From positions 1 to 64,000 of the forward strand of contig JAZQVO010000037.1 of NCBI GenBank assembly GCA_045631905.1: a stretch of 64,000 bases of DNA, in the 5' to 3' direction. The notes beneath the pieces were generated by a model, which saw only the letters and a program-made list of their open reading frames with translations, was not told where the DNA came from and searched no databases. Origin of the DNA: HGM04593 sp045631905 (GTDB taxonomy: Bacteria > Bacteroidota > Bacteroidia > Bacteroidales > Bacteroidaceae). Position numbers and translations under genes: made by a program. Of the stretch, positions 18,414 to 26,055 are shown piece after piece; position 1 is the first letter of the stretch; each line of letters starts with the position of its first letter.

Positions 18414-19607
18414 TTATACCTCCAAATCCTTATCGAACTCCTCGTGCCAAGGCAAGCCCTGCTTATTCAACTGCTCCATGAAGGGATCGGGGTCGAACTG
18501 CTCGACGTTCCACACACCGGGTTTACGCCACAAGCCTTTCATGAACATCATGGCACCTATCATAGCAGGAACACCTGTTGTGTAGCTCACACCCTGCATA
18601 CCTGTCTCTTTGTAAGCCTCCTGATGGCTACAATTGTTGTATACATAGTATGTGCGCTCTTTACCATCTTTCACACCGCGAATGCGACAACCGATAGATG
18701 TCTCACCCTCATAGTTCTCGCCAAGATCCTGCGGGTTGGGCAACACAGCTTTAAGGAACTGCAAAGGAACAATCTTCATACCGTTGTAGTCAATCTCGTC
18801 GATACGAGCCATACCAATATTCTGAATTACGCGCAAGTGAGTGAGATACTCCTGACCGAATGTCATCCAGAAACGGGCACGCTTGATGGTGGGGAAATTC
18901 TTTGTCAAAGACTCCAACTCCTCGTGGAACAAGAGATAAGACTCACGGGGACCGATGTTGGGATATGTGATGGGCTGGTGTATCTCCAAAGCTCCTGTCT
19001 CAACCCACTTACCATCTTGGTAGTAACGTCCCTTTTGAGTAATCTCGCGAATATTAATCTCGGGGTTGAAGTTTGTAGCAAACGCTTTGTGGTGGTCACC
19101 GGCATTGCAATCGACGATATCGAGATAGTGAATCTCGTCGAAGTAATGTTTGGCCGCATAGGCTGTATAAACACCACTTACACCCGGGTCGAAACCACAA
19201 CCGAGGATAGCTGTAAGGCCGGCCTCTTTAAATCGCTCGTGGTATGCCCACTGCCAGCTATACTCAAAATGCGCCTCATCTTTGGGTTCGTAATTCGCTG
19301 TATCGAGATAGTTTACTCCACACTGCAAACAAGCCTCCATGATGGTGAGGTCTTGATAAGGAAGAGCCACATTTATCACAATTTCGGGTTTGAAGCTGTT
19401 GAACAACTCAACAAGAGCCTCTACGTTATCGGCATCTACTGCCGCAGTCTTGATATTGGGATTACCGATAGCCTTTACTATTGCATCGCACTTTGAACGT
19501 GTACGGCTTGCAATCATAATTTCTGTAAAAACATCGCTGTTCTGAGCCACTTTAAAAGCCGCAACAGTACCTACGCCACCGGCGCCGATAATTAAAACTT
19601 TTCCCAT
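18414..19607 (-). CDS. Saccharopine-dehydrogenase-fold protein, probable carboxynorspermidine synthase
   Basis: 397 residues. N-terminal Rossmann motif VLIIGAGGVGTVAAFKVAQ; then GVNYLDTANYEP and LGCGFDPGVSGVYTAYAAKH, which mark the saccharopine-dehydrogenase-like carboxy(nor)spermidine dehydrogenases. These reduce the Schiff base of a diamine and aspartate semialdehyde, the alternative spermidine pathway used by Bacteroidota. Often annotated LYS1 or saccharopine dehydrogenase; lysine metabolism is less likely at this length and in this phylum. First gene of the operon with recA. The promoter is at 19715-19746. Confidence 0.85.
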   Translation of the reverse strand: MGKVLIIGAGGVGTVAAFKVAQNSDVFTEIMIASRTRSKCDAIVKAIGNPNIKTAAVDADNVEALVELFNSFKPEIVINVALPYQDLTIMEACLQCGVNYLDTANYEPKDEAHFEYSWQWAYHERFKEAGLTAILGCGFDPGVSGVYTAYAAKHYFDEIHYLDIVDCNAGDHHKAFATNFNPEINIREITQKGRYYQDGKWVETGALEIHQPITYPNIGPRESYLLFHEELESLTKNFPTIKRARFWMTFGQEYLTHLRVIQNIGMARIDEIDYNGMKIVPLQFLKAVLPNPQDLGENYEGETSIGCRIRGVKDGKERTYYVYNNCSHQEAYKETGMQGVSYTTGVPAMIGAMMFMKGLWRKPGVWNVEQFDPDPFMEQLNKQGLPWHEEFDKDLEV

Positions 19608-19714
19608 TTTAATCTATTTTATAAGGTTCGTACTAAAAATCATATTAGAAAGAACGTGCAAGCCCCCGACAGAGAGCACAGCACCAAAAACCGCCTATAA
19701 AGGCAATTTCCTTG

Positions 19715-19746
19715 CAAATATAACACAAACGAGCGTTAATTGCAAA
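19715..19746 (-). promoter_or_regulatory. Promoter of the dehydrogenase-recA operon
   Basis: On the minus strand TTTG (19743-19746), 20 nt, then TATATTTG (19715-19722): a close match to the Bacteroidota primary-sigma consensus, about 110 bp upstream of the start codon. Confidence 0.65.
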
Positions 19747-19843
19747 TTAAACGCACAAAACAAACAAGCACGCCACCTTTGGGGGCCGATTACACAAAAA
19801 CACAATATCCGTCACCCCCTCAATAGCGTCATTTATGACACTT

Positions 19844-19929
19844 TGTCACACTTTTGTCACACTTTTTGCCATATAAGACACTACAAACAGCCCCAAACAT
19901 ATAAAAAGCCGTTTGGCACACACTTTGCA
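19844..19929 (+). promoter_or_regulatory. Sigma-54-type promoter of dnaK with upstream activator-like repeats
   Basis: TTGGCACACACTTTGCA at 19913-19929 has GG and GC exactly 12 nt apart, fitting the -24/-12 consensus TGGCAC-N5-TTGC. Two TGTCACAC repeats 11 bp apart sit at 19844-19862, roughly 80-95 bp upstream of the predicted start site, a usual position for an enhancer-binding protein. The rsfS-ftsH promoter carries the same motif in reverse orientation. Confidence 0.65.
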
Positions 19930-20001
19930 CATTAATCGTTGAGCGCGAACAAAAGCGTTAAAAATTAAGTTGAATAATAAATTAAAAAAGAATAAAGAAT
20001 T

Positions 20002-21906
20002 ATGGGAAAGATTATTGGAATCGACTTAGGTACAACAAACTCATGTGTATCGGTTTTTGAGGGCAACGAGCCCGTAGTTATCACCAACAGCGAGGGTAAG
20101 CGCACAACTCCCTCTATCGTTGCATTTGTAGACGGTGGAGAGCGCAAGGTGGGAGACCCTGCAAAGCGTCAGGCTATTACCAACCCCCAACGCACAATTT
20201 TCTCTATCAAACGCTTTATGGGAGAAAACTGGCAACAGGTAAGCAAAGAGATCTCACGCGTACCTTATAAAGTTGTAGAGGAGAACAATATGCCCCGCGT
20301 GGACATCGACGGCCGTCTATACACACCCCAGGAGATATCGGCAATGATTCTTCAAAAGATGAAAAAGACCGCCGAGGACTATTTAGGTCAGGAGGTTACA
20401 GAGGCAGTCATCACAGTACCCGCTTACTTCTCCGACTCACAGCGTCAGGCAACAAAAGAGGCCGGACAGATTGCAGGCTTGGAGGTTAAACGTATTGTAA
20501 ACGAGCCCACAGCAGCCGCACTTGCCTATGGTATAGACAAGGCAAACAAAGACATGAAGATTGCCGTATTCGACCTCGGTGGCGGTACATTCGATATCTC
20601 TATCCTTGAATTTGGTGGCGGTGTATTCGAGGTATTGTCTACAAATGGTGACACACACCTCGGTGGTGACGACTTCGACCAAGTAATCATCGACTGGCTT
20701 GCACAAGAGTTCATGAACGACGAAGGTGCCGACCTCAAAGCAGACCCCATGGCATTGCAACGCTTGAAAGAGGCTGCCGAGAAAGCAAAAATCGAGCTCT
20801 CATCAACAACCTCAACAGAGATTAACCTCCCCTACATCATGCCCGTAGGCGGTGTACCCAAGCACTTGGTAAAAACACTTACACGCGCCAAGTTCGAGTC
20901 ACTCGCTCACAACCTCATTCAGGCATGTTTGGAGCCCTGCAAACGCGCAATGAACGATGCAGGCCTCAGCAACTCAGAGATTGACGAGGTTATCCTCGTA
21001 GGTGGTTCGACACGTATCCCCGCCGTACAGAAGATTGTAGAAGAGTTCTTTGGCAAAGCACCTTCAAAGGGTGTAAATCCCGACGAGGTTGTAGCAGTTG
21101 GTGCAGCTATTCAAGGTGCAATCCTCAACAAAGAGGGCGGTGTAGGCGACATCGTATTGCTCGACGTTACTCCCCTTTCAATGGGTATCGAGACACTTGG
21201 CGGTGTTATGACAAAACTTATCGACGCCAACACCACAATACCCTGCAAGAAGAGCGAGACATTCTCTACCGCAGCCGATAACCAGACAGAGGTTACAATT
21301 CACGTATTGCAGGGAGAGCGCCCCATGGCAAACCAGAACAAGTCTATCGGACAGTTCAACCTCACAGGCATAGCCCCCGCACGTCGTGGTATCCCCCAGA
21401 TTGAGGTAACATTCGACATCGACGCAAACGGTATCCTCAAAGTATCGGCCAAAGACAAAGCAACAGGCAAAGAGCAGGCTATCCGCATCGAAGCATCATC
21501 GGGCCTCAGCAAAGAGGAGATTGAGCGCATGAAACAGGAGGCCGAGGCAAATGCCGATGCCGACAAGAAAGAGCGCGAGAAGATTGACAAGCTGAACCAA
21601 GCCGACTCTATGGTATTCCAAACAAAGAACCAGTTGAGCGAACTTGGCGACAAGATTCCCGCCGACAAGAAAGCCCCCATCGAAGCAGCCGTACAGAAGC
21701 TCGAAGAGGCTCACAAAGCACAAGACCTTGCAGCTATCGACGCCGCAACAGCCGAGCTCAACAACGCATGGCAGGCAGCAAGCGCCGAGATGTATGCACA
21801 GAGCGGAGCACAAGGCGCTCAGGGTGCACAAGGCGGACAGCAGAGCAACGGACAACAAGGTGGCAACGACGATGTTCAAGACGCTGAATTCGAGGAAGTC
21901 AAATGA
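20002..21906 (+). CDS. dnaK: Chaperone DnaK (Hsp70)
   Basis: 634 residues. Starts MGKIIGIDLGTTNSCVSVF; phosphate-binding DLGGGTFDIS near residue 190, IDEVILVGGSTRIPAVQKI near 330, substrate-binding domain from about residue 390, helical lid, and a Gly/Gln-rich tail ending in the EEVK-type motif (here DAEFEEVK) that docks co-chaperones. Single gene here: no dnaJ or grpE adjacent, as is usual for Bacteroidota. Likely heat- or stress-induced through the sigma-54-type promoter. The terminator is at 21940-21974. Confidence 0.97.
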   Translation: MGKIIGIDLGTTNSCVSVFEGNEPVVITNSEGKRTTPSIVAFVDGGERKVGDPAKRQAITNPQRTIFSIKRFMGENWQQVSKEISRVPYKVVEENNMPRVDIDGRLYTPQEISAMILQKMKKTAEDYLGQEVTEAVITVPAYFSDSQRQATKEAGQIAGLEVKRIVNEPTAAALAYGIDKANKDMKIAVFDLGGGTFDISILEFGGGVFEVLSTNGDTHLGGDDFDQVIIDWLAQEFMNDEGADLKADPMALQRLKEAAEKAKIELSSTTSTEINLPYIMPVGGVPKHLVKTLTRAKFESLAHNLIQACLEPCKRAMNDAGLSNSEIDEVILVGGSTRIPAVQKIVEEFFGKAPSKGVNPDEVVAVGAAIQGAILNKEGGVGDIVLLDVTPLSMGIETLGGVMTKLIDANTTIPCKKSETFSTAADNQTEVTIHVLQGERPMANQNKSIGQFNLTGIAPARRGIPQIEVTFDIDANGILKVSAKDKATGKEQAIRIEASSGLSKEEIERMKQEAEANADADKKEREKIDKLNQADSMVFQTKNQLSELGDKIPADKKAPIEAAVQKLEEAHKAQDLAAIDAATAELNNAWQAASAEMYAQSGAQGAQGAQGGQQSNGQQGGNDDVQDAEFEEVK

Positions 21907-21939
21907 GGCATGTAAGTAAAGACATACTAAAATACTATA

Positions 21940-21974
21940 AAATAGCGTGTAGCTCAATAAGTTACACGCTATTT
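21940..21974 (+). terminator. dnaK terminator
   Basis: Perfect 12-bp arms (AAATAGCGTGTA / TACACGCTATTT) around an 11-nt loop, followed by TGCTTTTT, 33 bp after the stop. Confidence 0.8.
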
Positions 21975-22136
21975 GCTTTTTATAGGCTCATATTTTCTAT
22001 GTGCTTATTATGCCCTTTTTTACGGCTTTTTTACATGTGCGTAACACGACAAAATCGTCGACCAAGTTCGACAAATCACTACTTATTCATACTTATCCCT
22101 ACTTAATAGTAGATGAGATACAGGATAGTTCGCTAA

Positions 22137-22373
22137 CCAATTGTAAGTATAGCATTCAAAATTCACAAACCCTTTCATGTAGCACGTCATACGTTCGCAA
22201 CTTTGCAGTTAGAGCATGGAACCGATATCTATACAGTAAAAGACATGTTAGGCCATACTAATGTTAGAACTACTCAGATTTATAGTCATATTGTAGATCC
22301 AAGTAAGCGTAAAGCGGCAGACGCTATCTATATCGATGGATTGAGTAGTCTTAGTATTACGGAAAAACCATAA
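22137..22373 (+). pseudogene. Tyrosine recombinase (integrase) C-terminal remnant
   Basis: The frame from the stop before 22137 to TAA at 22371-22373 reads HKPFHVARHTFATLQLEHGT, MLGHTNVRTTQIYSHIV and ends SITEKP. It contains the HxxR box (HVAR), the LGH histidine and the catalytic tyrosine (IYSH), spaced as in Bacteroidota site-specific integrases. The whole N-terminal part (SAM-like domain and first catalytic Arg) is missing and no start codon is usable. Marks the left end of a mobile-element scar immediately after dnaK. Confidence 0.85.
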
Positions 22374-22401
22374 CATAAAAACACTCTTTTCTGTTATCTC
22401 T

Positions 22402-22432
22402 CACCCTCGGAATCACTATAGATTTCGAGGGT
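22402..22432 (+). terminator. Terminator behind the integrase remnant
   Basis: 13-bp stem CACCCTCGGAATC / GATTTCGAGGGTG with one mismatch and a 6-nt loop, followed by TTTAGTTG, 29 bp after the remnant's stop. Confidence 0.65.
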
Positions 22433-22546
22433 GTTTAGTTGTTGTATACATCGAATTATAGTATGTTTATTGCGATTTTATCATACTATTACTTTAAACA
22501 ATGTTAAATGTTATTTTGTTGAAAATAAGGCATTTCCTGCAAAGTC

Positions 22547-22818
22547 TGCCACGTCATTGTACAGATGGTAAAAGTAAATTTTGCCACTTCTAACAACAGA
22601 TTTCTGCCACATTCCTCCCATGTTTGCAACTCACATAGTTTCCACTTATTCTGCCAGATAATTTGCCACTTTCTACCACTCCTAAATTCTTTTGGATGAA
22701 CTGATTGTTTATAGCCTAAATTTTGAAACCTGCCACATTTTTTGCCACTTTAGGCATCAGGTTTTGTACACCTATATTTTCTTGTATATTGCCACATAAA
22801 TTCCACTTCTTTTGCCAC
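22547..22818. repeat. Array of same-orientation TGCCAC motifs
   Basis: Eight exact TGCCAC copies begin at 22547, 22582, 22605, 22664, 22731, 22743, 22790 and 22813, several within TTTGCCACTT. Near copies (TGCCAG 22652, TGCCAT 22836, TGCCAA 22848) extend the series. No ORF runs through the array. It lies just upstream of an HTH gene of a former mobile element and could be an iteron-like or excision/regulatory protein binding array. Confidence 0.6.
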
Positions 22819-22883
22819 TTCTCACAGAGAATTTCTGCCATATAAATGCCAAATAAAGCGCTGTTTTACAATATTTTGCGATT

Positions 22884-22914
22884 TTGAGATCTATAAAACA
22901 ATGCGCTAACTTTG
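22884..22914 (+). promoter_or_regulatory. Promoter of the HTH gene at 22968
   Basis: TTG (22884-22886), 20 nt, TAACTTTG (22907-22914): exact Bacteroidota consensus, 53 bp before the ATG. Confidence 0.7.
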
Positions 22915-22967
22915 CATCAGCAATCCGATAATAAATGCGGAATATTCAAACTTAAAACGATATAATA

Positions 22968-23240
22968 ATGACTGATTACAAAGTGAACTCTTTGGAGGAG
23001 ATGCCCAAGGCTATCTCTTACCTGATTGGCAAAGTTGAGAACTTGCAACAAACGGTAAACATTTTTCGCTCAAAGCAGAAGGATAATGAATCCCCACAAT
23101 GGATGAATGTAGATGAGTTTTGTGCTTATCACCCCAGTCATCCTAAAAAACAAACTGTGTATGAATGGGTATCAAAGAAGACTATTCCATTTCATAAGAT
23201 GACCAAGGGACTGCCATTGAGAAAATTGAGGTGCAATTGA
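22968..23240 (+). CDS. Truncated excisionase-like helix-turn-helix protein of a mobile element
   Basis: 90 residues. The N-terminal helix (LEEMPKAISYLIGKVENLQQ) and the winged-helix part (MNVDEFCAYHP...QTVYEWVSKKTIPFHKMTKG) match the MerR/Xis-type HTH proteins at the start of Bacteroides mobilizable elements. After MTKG the usual continuation is lost and the frame ends in LRCN. At that point (around 23200-23220) the sequence appears joined to another coding fragment in a different frame, read by 23231-23515. So this is probably a deletion fusion, not an intact gene. Confidence 0.6.
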   Translation: MTDYKVNSLEEMPKAISYLIGKVENLQQTVNIFRSKQKDNESPQWMNVDEFCAYHPSHPKKQTVYEWVSKKTIPFHKMTKGLPLRKLRCN

Positions 23241-23515
23241 CTGCTATTAATGACCATATCCAAAACAGCCTACAGCATCCCTATGAATTTCCTGTGATGC
23301 CTCATACTCCCAAAGGCTTGATCTCATATATTCTGGTTGATATACCCTGCTATTGTGTCAAACGAATTTGGCATAGTAAGCATATCAGAAATCTGCTACT
23401 CATTATCCTAATATGTCTATGGACAATTTTCATGGGGTTAACTGGATTTATTATTCGGGACAATGTTGCACTTCATGAACAGATGCAGCTGATAGAATTG
23501 CAATGGAGGAAATAA
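23231..23515 (+). CDS. Mobile-element membrane protein fragment
   Basis: 94 residues from a GTG overlapping the preceding ORF; the frame is open back to 23198 (reading DQGTAIEKIEVQLTAINDHI), so the true N-terminus was probably further upstream before a deletion. One hydrophobic segment (LLLIILICLWTIFMGLTGFI, near residues 55-74) with a basic stretch before it. No family recognised with confidence; the setting suggests a mobilisation accessory protein. Confidence 0.5.
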   Translation: MQLTAINDHIQNSLQHPYEFPVMPHTPKGLISYILVDIPCYCVKRIWHSKHIRNLLLIILICLWTIFMGLTGFIIRDNVALHEQMQLIELQWRK

Positions 23516-23550
23516 ATGTGGTTTGTCAACAAGACACATCCACTTTGTTA

Positions 23551-23603
23551 GACCATTTGTCCGAAGGTTACTAAATTTATTGGATAGTATCGGACAAATG
23601 GTC
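23551..23603 (-). terminator. Inverted repeat downstream of the RhuM gene
   Basis: Perfect 14-bp arms (GACCATTTGTCCGA / TCGGACAAATGGTC) separated by 25 nt, starting 8 bp past the RhuM stop. Probably a terminator for the minus-strand island genes; the long loop leaves room for another role. Confidence 0.55.
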
Positions 23604-23610
23604 ATGTGTT

Positions 23611-24636
23611 TTATTCTTTAGGATTTTCTTCAAAAGGAAGAGCATCCATAAACCTATCGAAGTCACTTTGGAATAGGCGGTCTTGTATGATACGATACTT
23701 TTCAAACTCCGTTTCTGCATGTTCTTTTGCTTGTTCAACAGTAACTTGTCCTGCCGTTTGTAGAACTTCGTTGCCACCAGCTGCCAAAATGGTGTCTATC
23801 TGTTTTGCCCAATCCTCCATTGTCATTGGAATATGACGTTTGGCCATTCTTTCAGCTAATTCAAGCACACCATTCACCAACTGTCCCATATCTGCCAGTT
23901 CAGCCTCTTTAAGATAGTTTTTGGCAACCACCACGTCTGTCTTTACGATTTTACCATCGGGCGCATTCTCCCACGAAGTCAACCCCAAGTGTTCCTGCTC
24001 TGCATCAGCTCGTTCTACAATCAGTTCTGCGGCTGTTCGTCCGTGAACAGCATAATGCATCTTGTTTTGCATCATCTTGAAGAATAATCGTGTGGTCGGT
24101 GCATCCCGATTGTAGTCTATAGCAGTAGCATAGATATCTGTCAGTTTTTGGTAGAATCTACGTTCAGATAGTCTAATCTCCCGTATCTCAGCTAACAGAT
24201 GCTCAAAATAATCTTCGCCAAGGAACGAACCGTTCTCCATTCTCTTCTTATCCAAAACATATCCACGTATAGCAAACTCTCGCAATACGCTTGTTGCCCA
24301 TTGACGAAACTGAGTTGCACGAATGCTATTCACACGATAACCAACGCTAATAACAGCATCGAGATTGTAGAACTGCGTCATATATTTCTTGCCATCAGAA
24401 GCAGTTGCCGAGATTTTCTCGGTAACTGCTTCCTTCTCAAGTTCCCCAGAAGCAAAGATATTCTTTAGATGAAGTCCGATGTTATCTGTAGAGCAATCAA
24501 ACAGCATACCCATAGCTTTTTGGGTACACCAAACTGTCTTATCCTTATAATAGACCTCAACACCTTGTTCCTTCCCTTCAATTTGAAAGATTAGGAACTC
24601 TGCCGTGCTATTTCTTATTTCTTTTCGATTTGCCAT
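23611..24636 (-). CDS. RhuM-family protein (Virulence_RhuM)
   Basis: 341 residues. The N-terminal region (VWCTQKAMGMLFDCSTDNIG) resembles the KilA-N/ANT-like DNA-binding part. It is followed by QFYNLDAVISVGYRVNSIRA and FRQWATSVLREFAIRGYVLD, the hallmark of the RhuM family, and a long helical C-terminus with HYAVHGRTAAELIVERADA. RhuM-type genes are scattered on islands, often beside restriction loci; their biochemical role is not established. Here it is the last gene of the minus-strand island series, 15 bp after the Abi gene, so it may be co-transcribed with it. Confidence 0.88.
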   Translation of the reverse strand: MANRKEIRNSTAEFLIFQIEGKEQGVEVYYKDKTVWCTQKAMGMLFDCSTDNIGLHLKNIFASGELEKEAVTEKISATASDGKKYMTQFYNLDAVISVGYRVNSIRATQFRQWATSVLREFAIRGYVLDKKRMENGSFLGEDYFEHLLAEIREIRLSERRFYQKLTDIYATAIDYNRDAPTTRLFFKMMQNKMHYAVHGRTAAELIVERADAEQEHLGLTSWENAPDGKIVKTDVVVAKNYLKEAELADMGQLVNGVLELAERMAKRHIPMTMEDWAKQIDTILAAGGNEVLQTAGQVTVEQAKEHAETEFEKYRIIQDRLFQSDFDRFMDALPFEENPKE

Positions 24637-24651
24637 AATAATTGTCTTGTA

Positions 24652-25521
24652 CTATTTCTTTTCAAAAACGCCCAACCAATACTCTGCGAGCATTATTGCG
24701 GAATTAGCGACTAATAGGGCTTCACGTTCGCTAATTGAAATTCTACTGGCCCCAACTCCATGAGCATCACTATTTATATTTCTCATACTAGAGATCGAAT
24801 TTACAATTTTATGTAATCCTCCTAATAATTCATTTACACGCTTATCCCATTCTTTCTTCTGACGCATATTCAATAGATCTGTTGCCTCTTGATATATTTT
24901 AATCAAATCGCCATTGCTTTTATATCTTTCTTTTGTTAATTGTTCGATTATATAAATCAAAACTTCTTCTAACAAAGTCCTGGATTTTGTGATAACACTA
25001 TCATAGTCTTTATTACTCAAGTCTTCTTTTATCCTTTCTGGAAGCTCTCGTATATATTGATACGTCACTATTCTAACCTTTGGAGTTTCTATTACACTTT
25101 TTTCTCCAATGTCAGAAAGTACAAATGAATTATTTTTAATACGTAATTCTTTCTTTGCTATTAAAAGATGAGAATTAATTTGCTTTAGAGCAATAGATAT
25201 TATACTTTTATGAATATGCTTAATTTTATCTACATTGCCAAGGCTATTTAATTCTTCAAATCCTGACATATTAAACAAATAAGATAAAAGTTCTGGTACT
25301 CGTCCTTGTTTGTTTAAAAAATCTAACAATGATTGCATATAAGTCCATCTACTTCCGTTTACTCCACCCCATGAATATGTATGAGGGAATCCAAAAGAAG
25401 TACAAAGTTGACATAAATTTGGTCCAGACATATATGGTAAACCATATTGCTCAAAGAGTTTTATATCTCCAATAAGGATATCAATTATTTTTCTATTATT
25501 AAGTAATGAAAAATCGTTCAT
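24652..25521 (-). CDS. Abortive-infection (AbiJ/Abi_C-like) protein
   Basis: 289 residues. The C-terminal half (about 150-285) has the pattern of the Abi C-terminal domain: SRTLLEEVLIYIIEQLTKE, LLGGLHKIVNSISSMRN and the NxxSDAHG-type motif INSDAHGVGAS near residue 258, which recalls HEPN-like RNase motifs. The N-terminal half (GLPYMSGPNLCQLCTSFGF, then SRWTYMQSLLDFL) resembles an AbiJ-type sensor domain but I am less sure of it. Likely a toxin-type effector that stops growth on phage infection. It is 28 bp downstream of a four-helix membrane protein gene. Confidence 0.72.
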   Translation of the reverse strand: MNDFSLLNNRKIIDILIGDIKLFEQYGLPYMSGPNLCQLCTSFGFPHTYSWGGVNGSRWTYMQSLLDFLNKQGRVPELLSYLFNMSGFEELNSLGNVDKIKHIHKSIISIALKQINSHLLIAKKELRIKNNSFVLSDIGEKSVIETPKVRIVTYQYIRELPERIKEDLSNKDYDSVITKSRTLLEEVLIYIIEQLTKERYKSNGDLIKIYQEATDLLNMRQKKEWDKRVNELLGGLHKIVNSISSMRNINSDAHGVGASRISISEREALLVANSAIMLAEYWLGVFEKK

Positions 25522-25549
25522 ATCATGTTATTATAGAAAATTAAGAAAT

Positions 25550-26047
25550 TTACTCACGCTTTATTAGAATAAAGTACATATCTGCAACAGTTCTTATTGT
25601 CACTAATAAAACATTGAACAATAATACAATATACATAGTATTCAAGACAATTGCGATACTTCTAATATATATAAAATCGAATAACTGGGCTATAAAGAAA
25701 CTCACACAAAGAATTCCCTCAACAATAATCAGATAAGTATAGGATACTACGACTAGCTCATATAAAGTTGCCCTACGATTATGTAGGACAGTTTCTAACT
25801 GATATTCACGAGTTTCCTTCATCTTTTCACTAGAAAGCAAAAGGGTGAGAGCAGCTAAAGTGAATCCAAGTAATGTACCTACATATCCAAAAGATTTTTC
25901 TATAATTCCATATTGACTATCAATGTCAAATCCAAAGGACAGAATTAGGCAAACAACACCAGTAATAGAAGGAATTCCCCACTCAAACAAAAGAATTCTT
26001 TTCTTTAGAATGGCAAAATAGTCATAAATTACAAATAGGAACTCCAT
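25550..26047 (-). CDS. Four-helix membrane protein in the Abi module
   Basis: The ATG at 26047 (MEFLFVIYDYF) is the likely start; an in-frame TTG at 26059 would overlap the upstream stop by 4 bp. About 165 residues with hydrophobic segments near 22-42, 53-73, 103-126 and 131-154. A charged cytosolic-type loop (SSEKMKETREYQLETVLHNR) lies between the second and third. No enzymatic motif. Its position between an unknown 292-residue gene and the Abi gene suggests a membrane component of a defence module. Confidence 0.7.
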   Translation of the reverse strand: MEFLFVIYDYFAILKKRILLFEWGIPSITGVVCLILSFGFDIDSQYGIIEKSFGYVGTLLGFTLAALTLLLSSEKMKETREYQLETVLHNRRATLYELVVVSYTYLIIVEGILCVSFFIAQLFDFIYIRSIAIVLNTMYIVLLFNVLLVTIRTVADMYFILIKRE

Positions 26048-26055
26048 ATGTATAA

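Larger units (their letters stand above)
19608..20001. other. Divergent regulatory region between the recA operon and dnaK
   Basis: 394 bp with no gene. It contains the minus-strand promoter at 19715-19746, tandem TGTCACAC motifs (19844-19851, 19855-19862) and the sigma-54-type dnaK promoter at 19913-19929. No CIRCE element was recognised. Confidence 0.7.

Noticed and set aside
18444..19496. 350-codon + frame antisense to the dehydrogenase gene
   Set aside because: Shadow of a clearly conserved gene on the other strand; no start signal or family.
22547..22850. CRISPR array
   Set aside because: Repeats are only 6 nt with irregular spacing, and no cas genes are present in the window.
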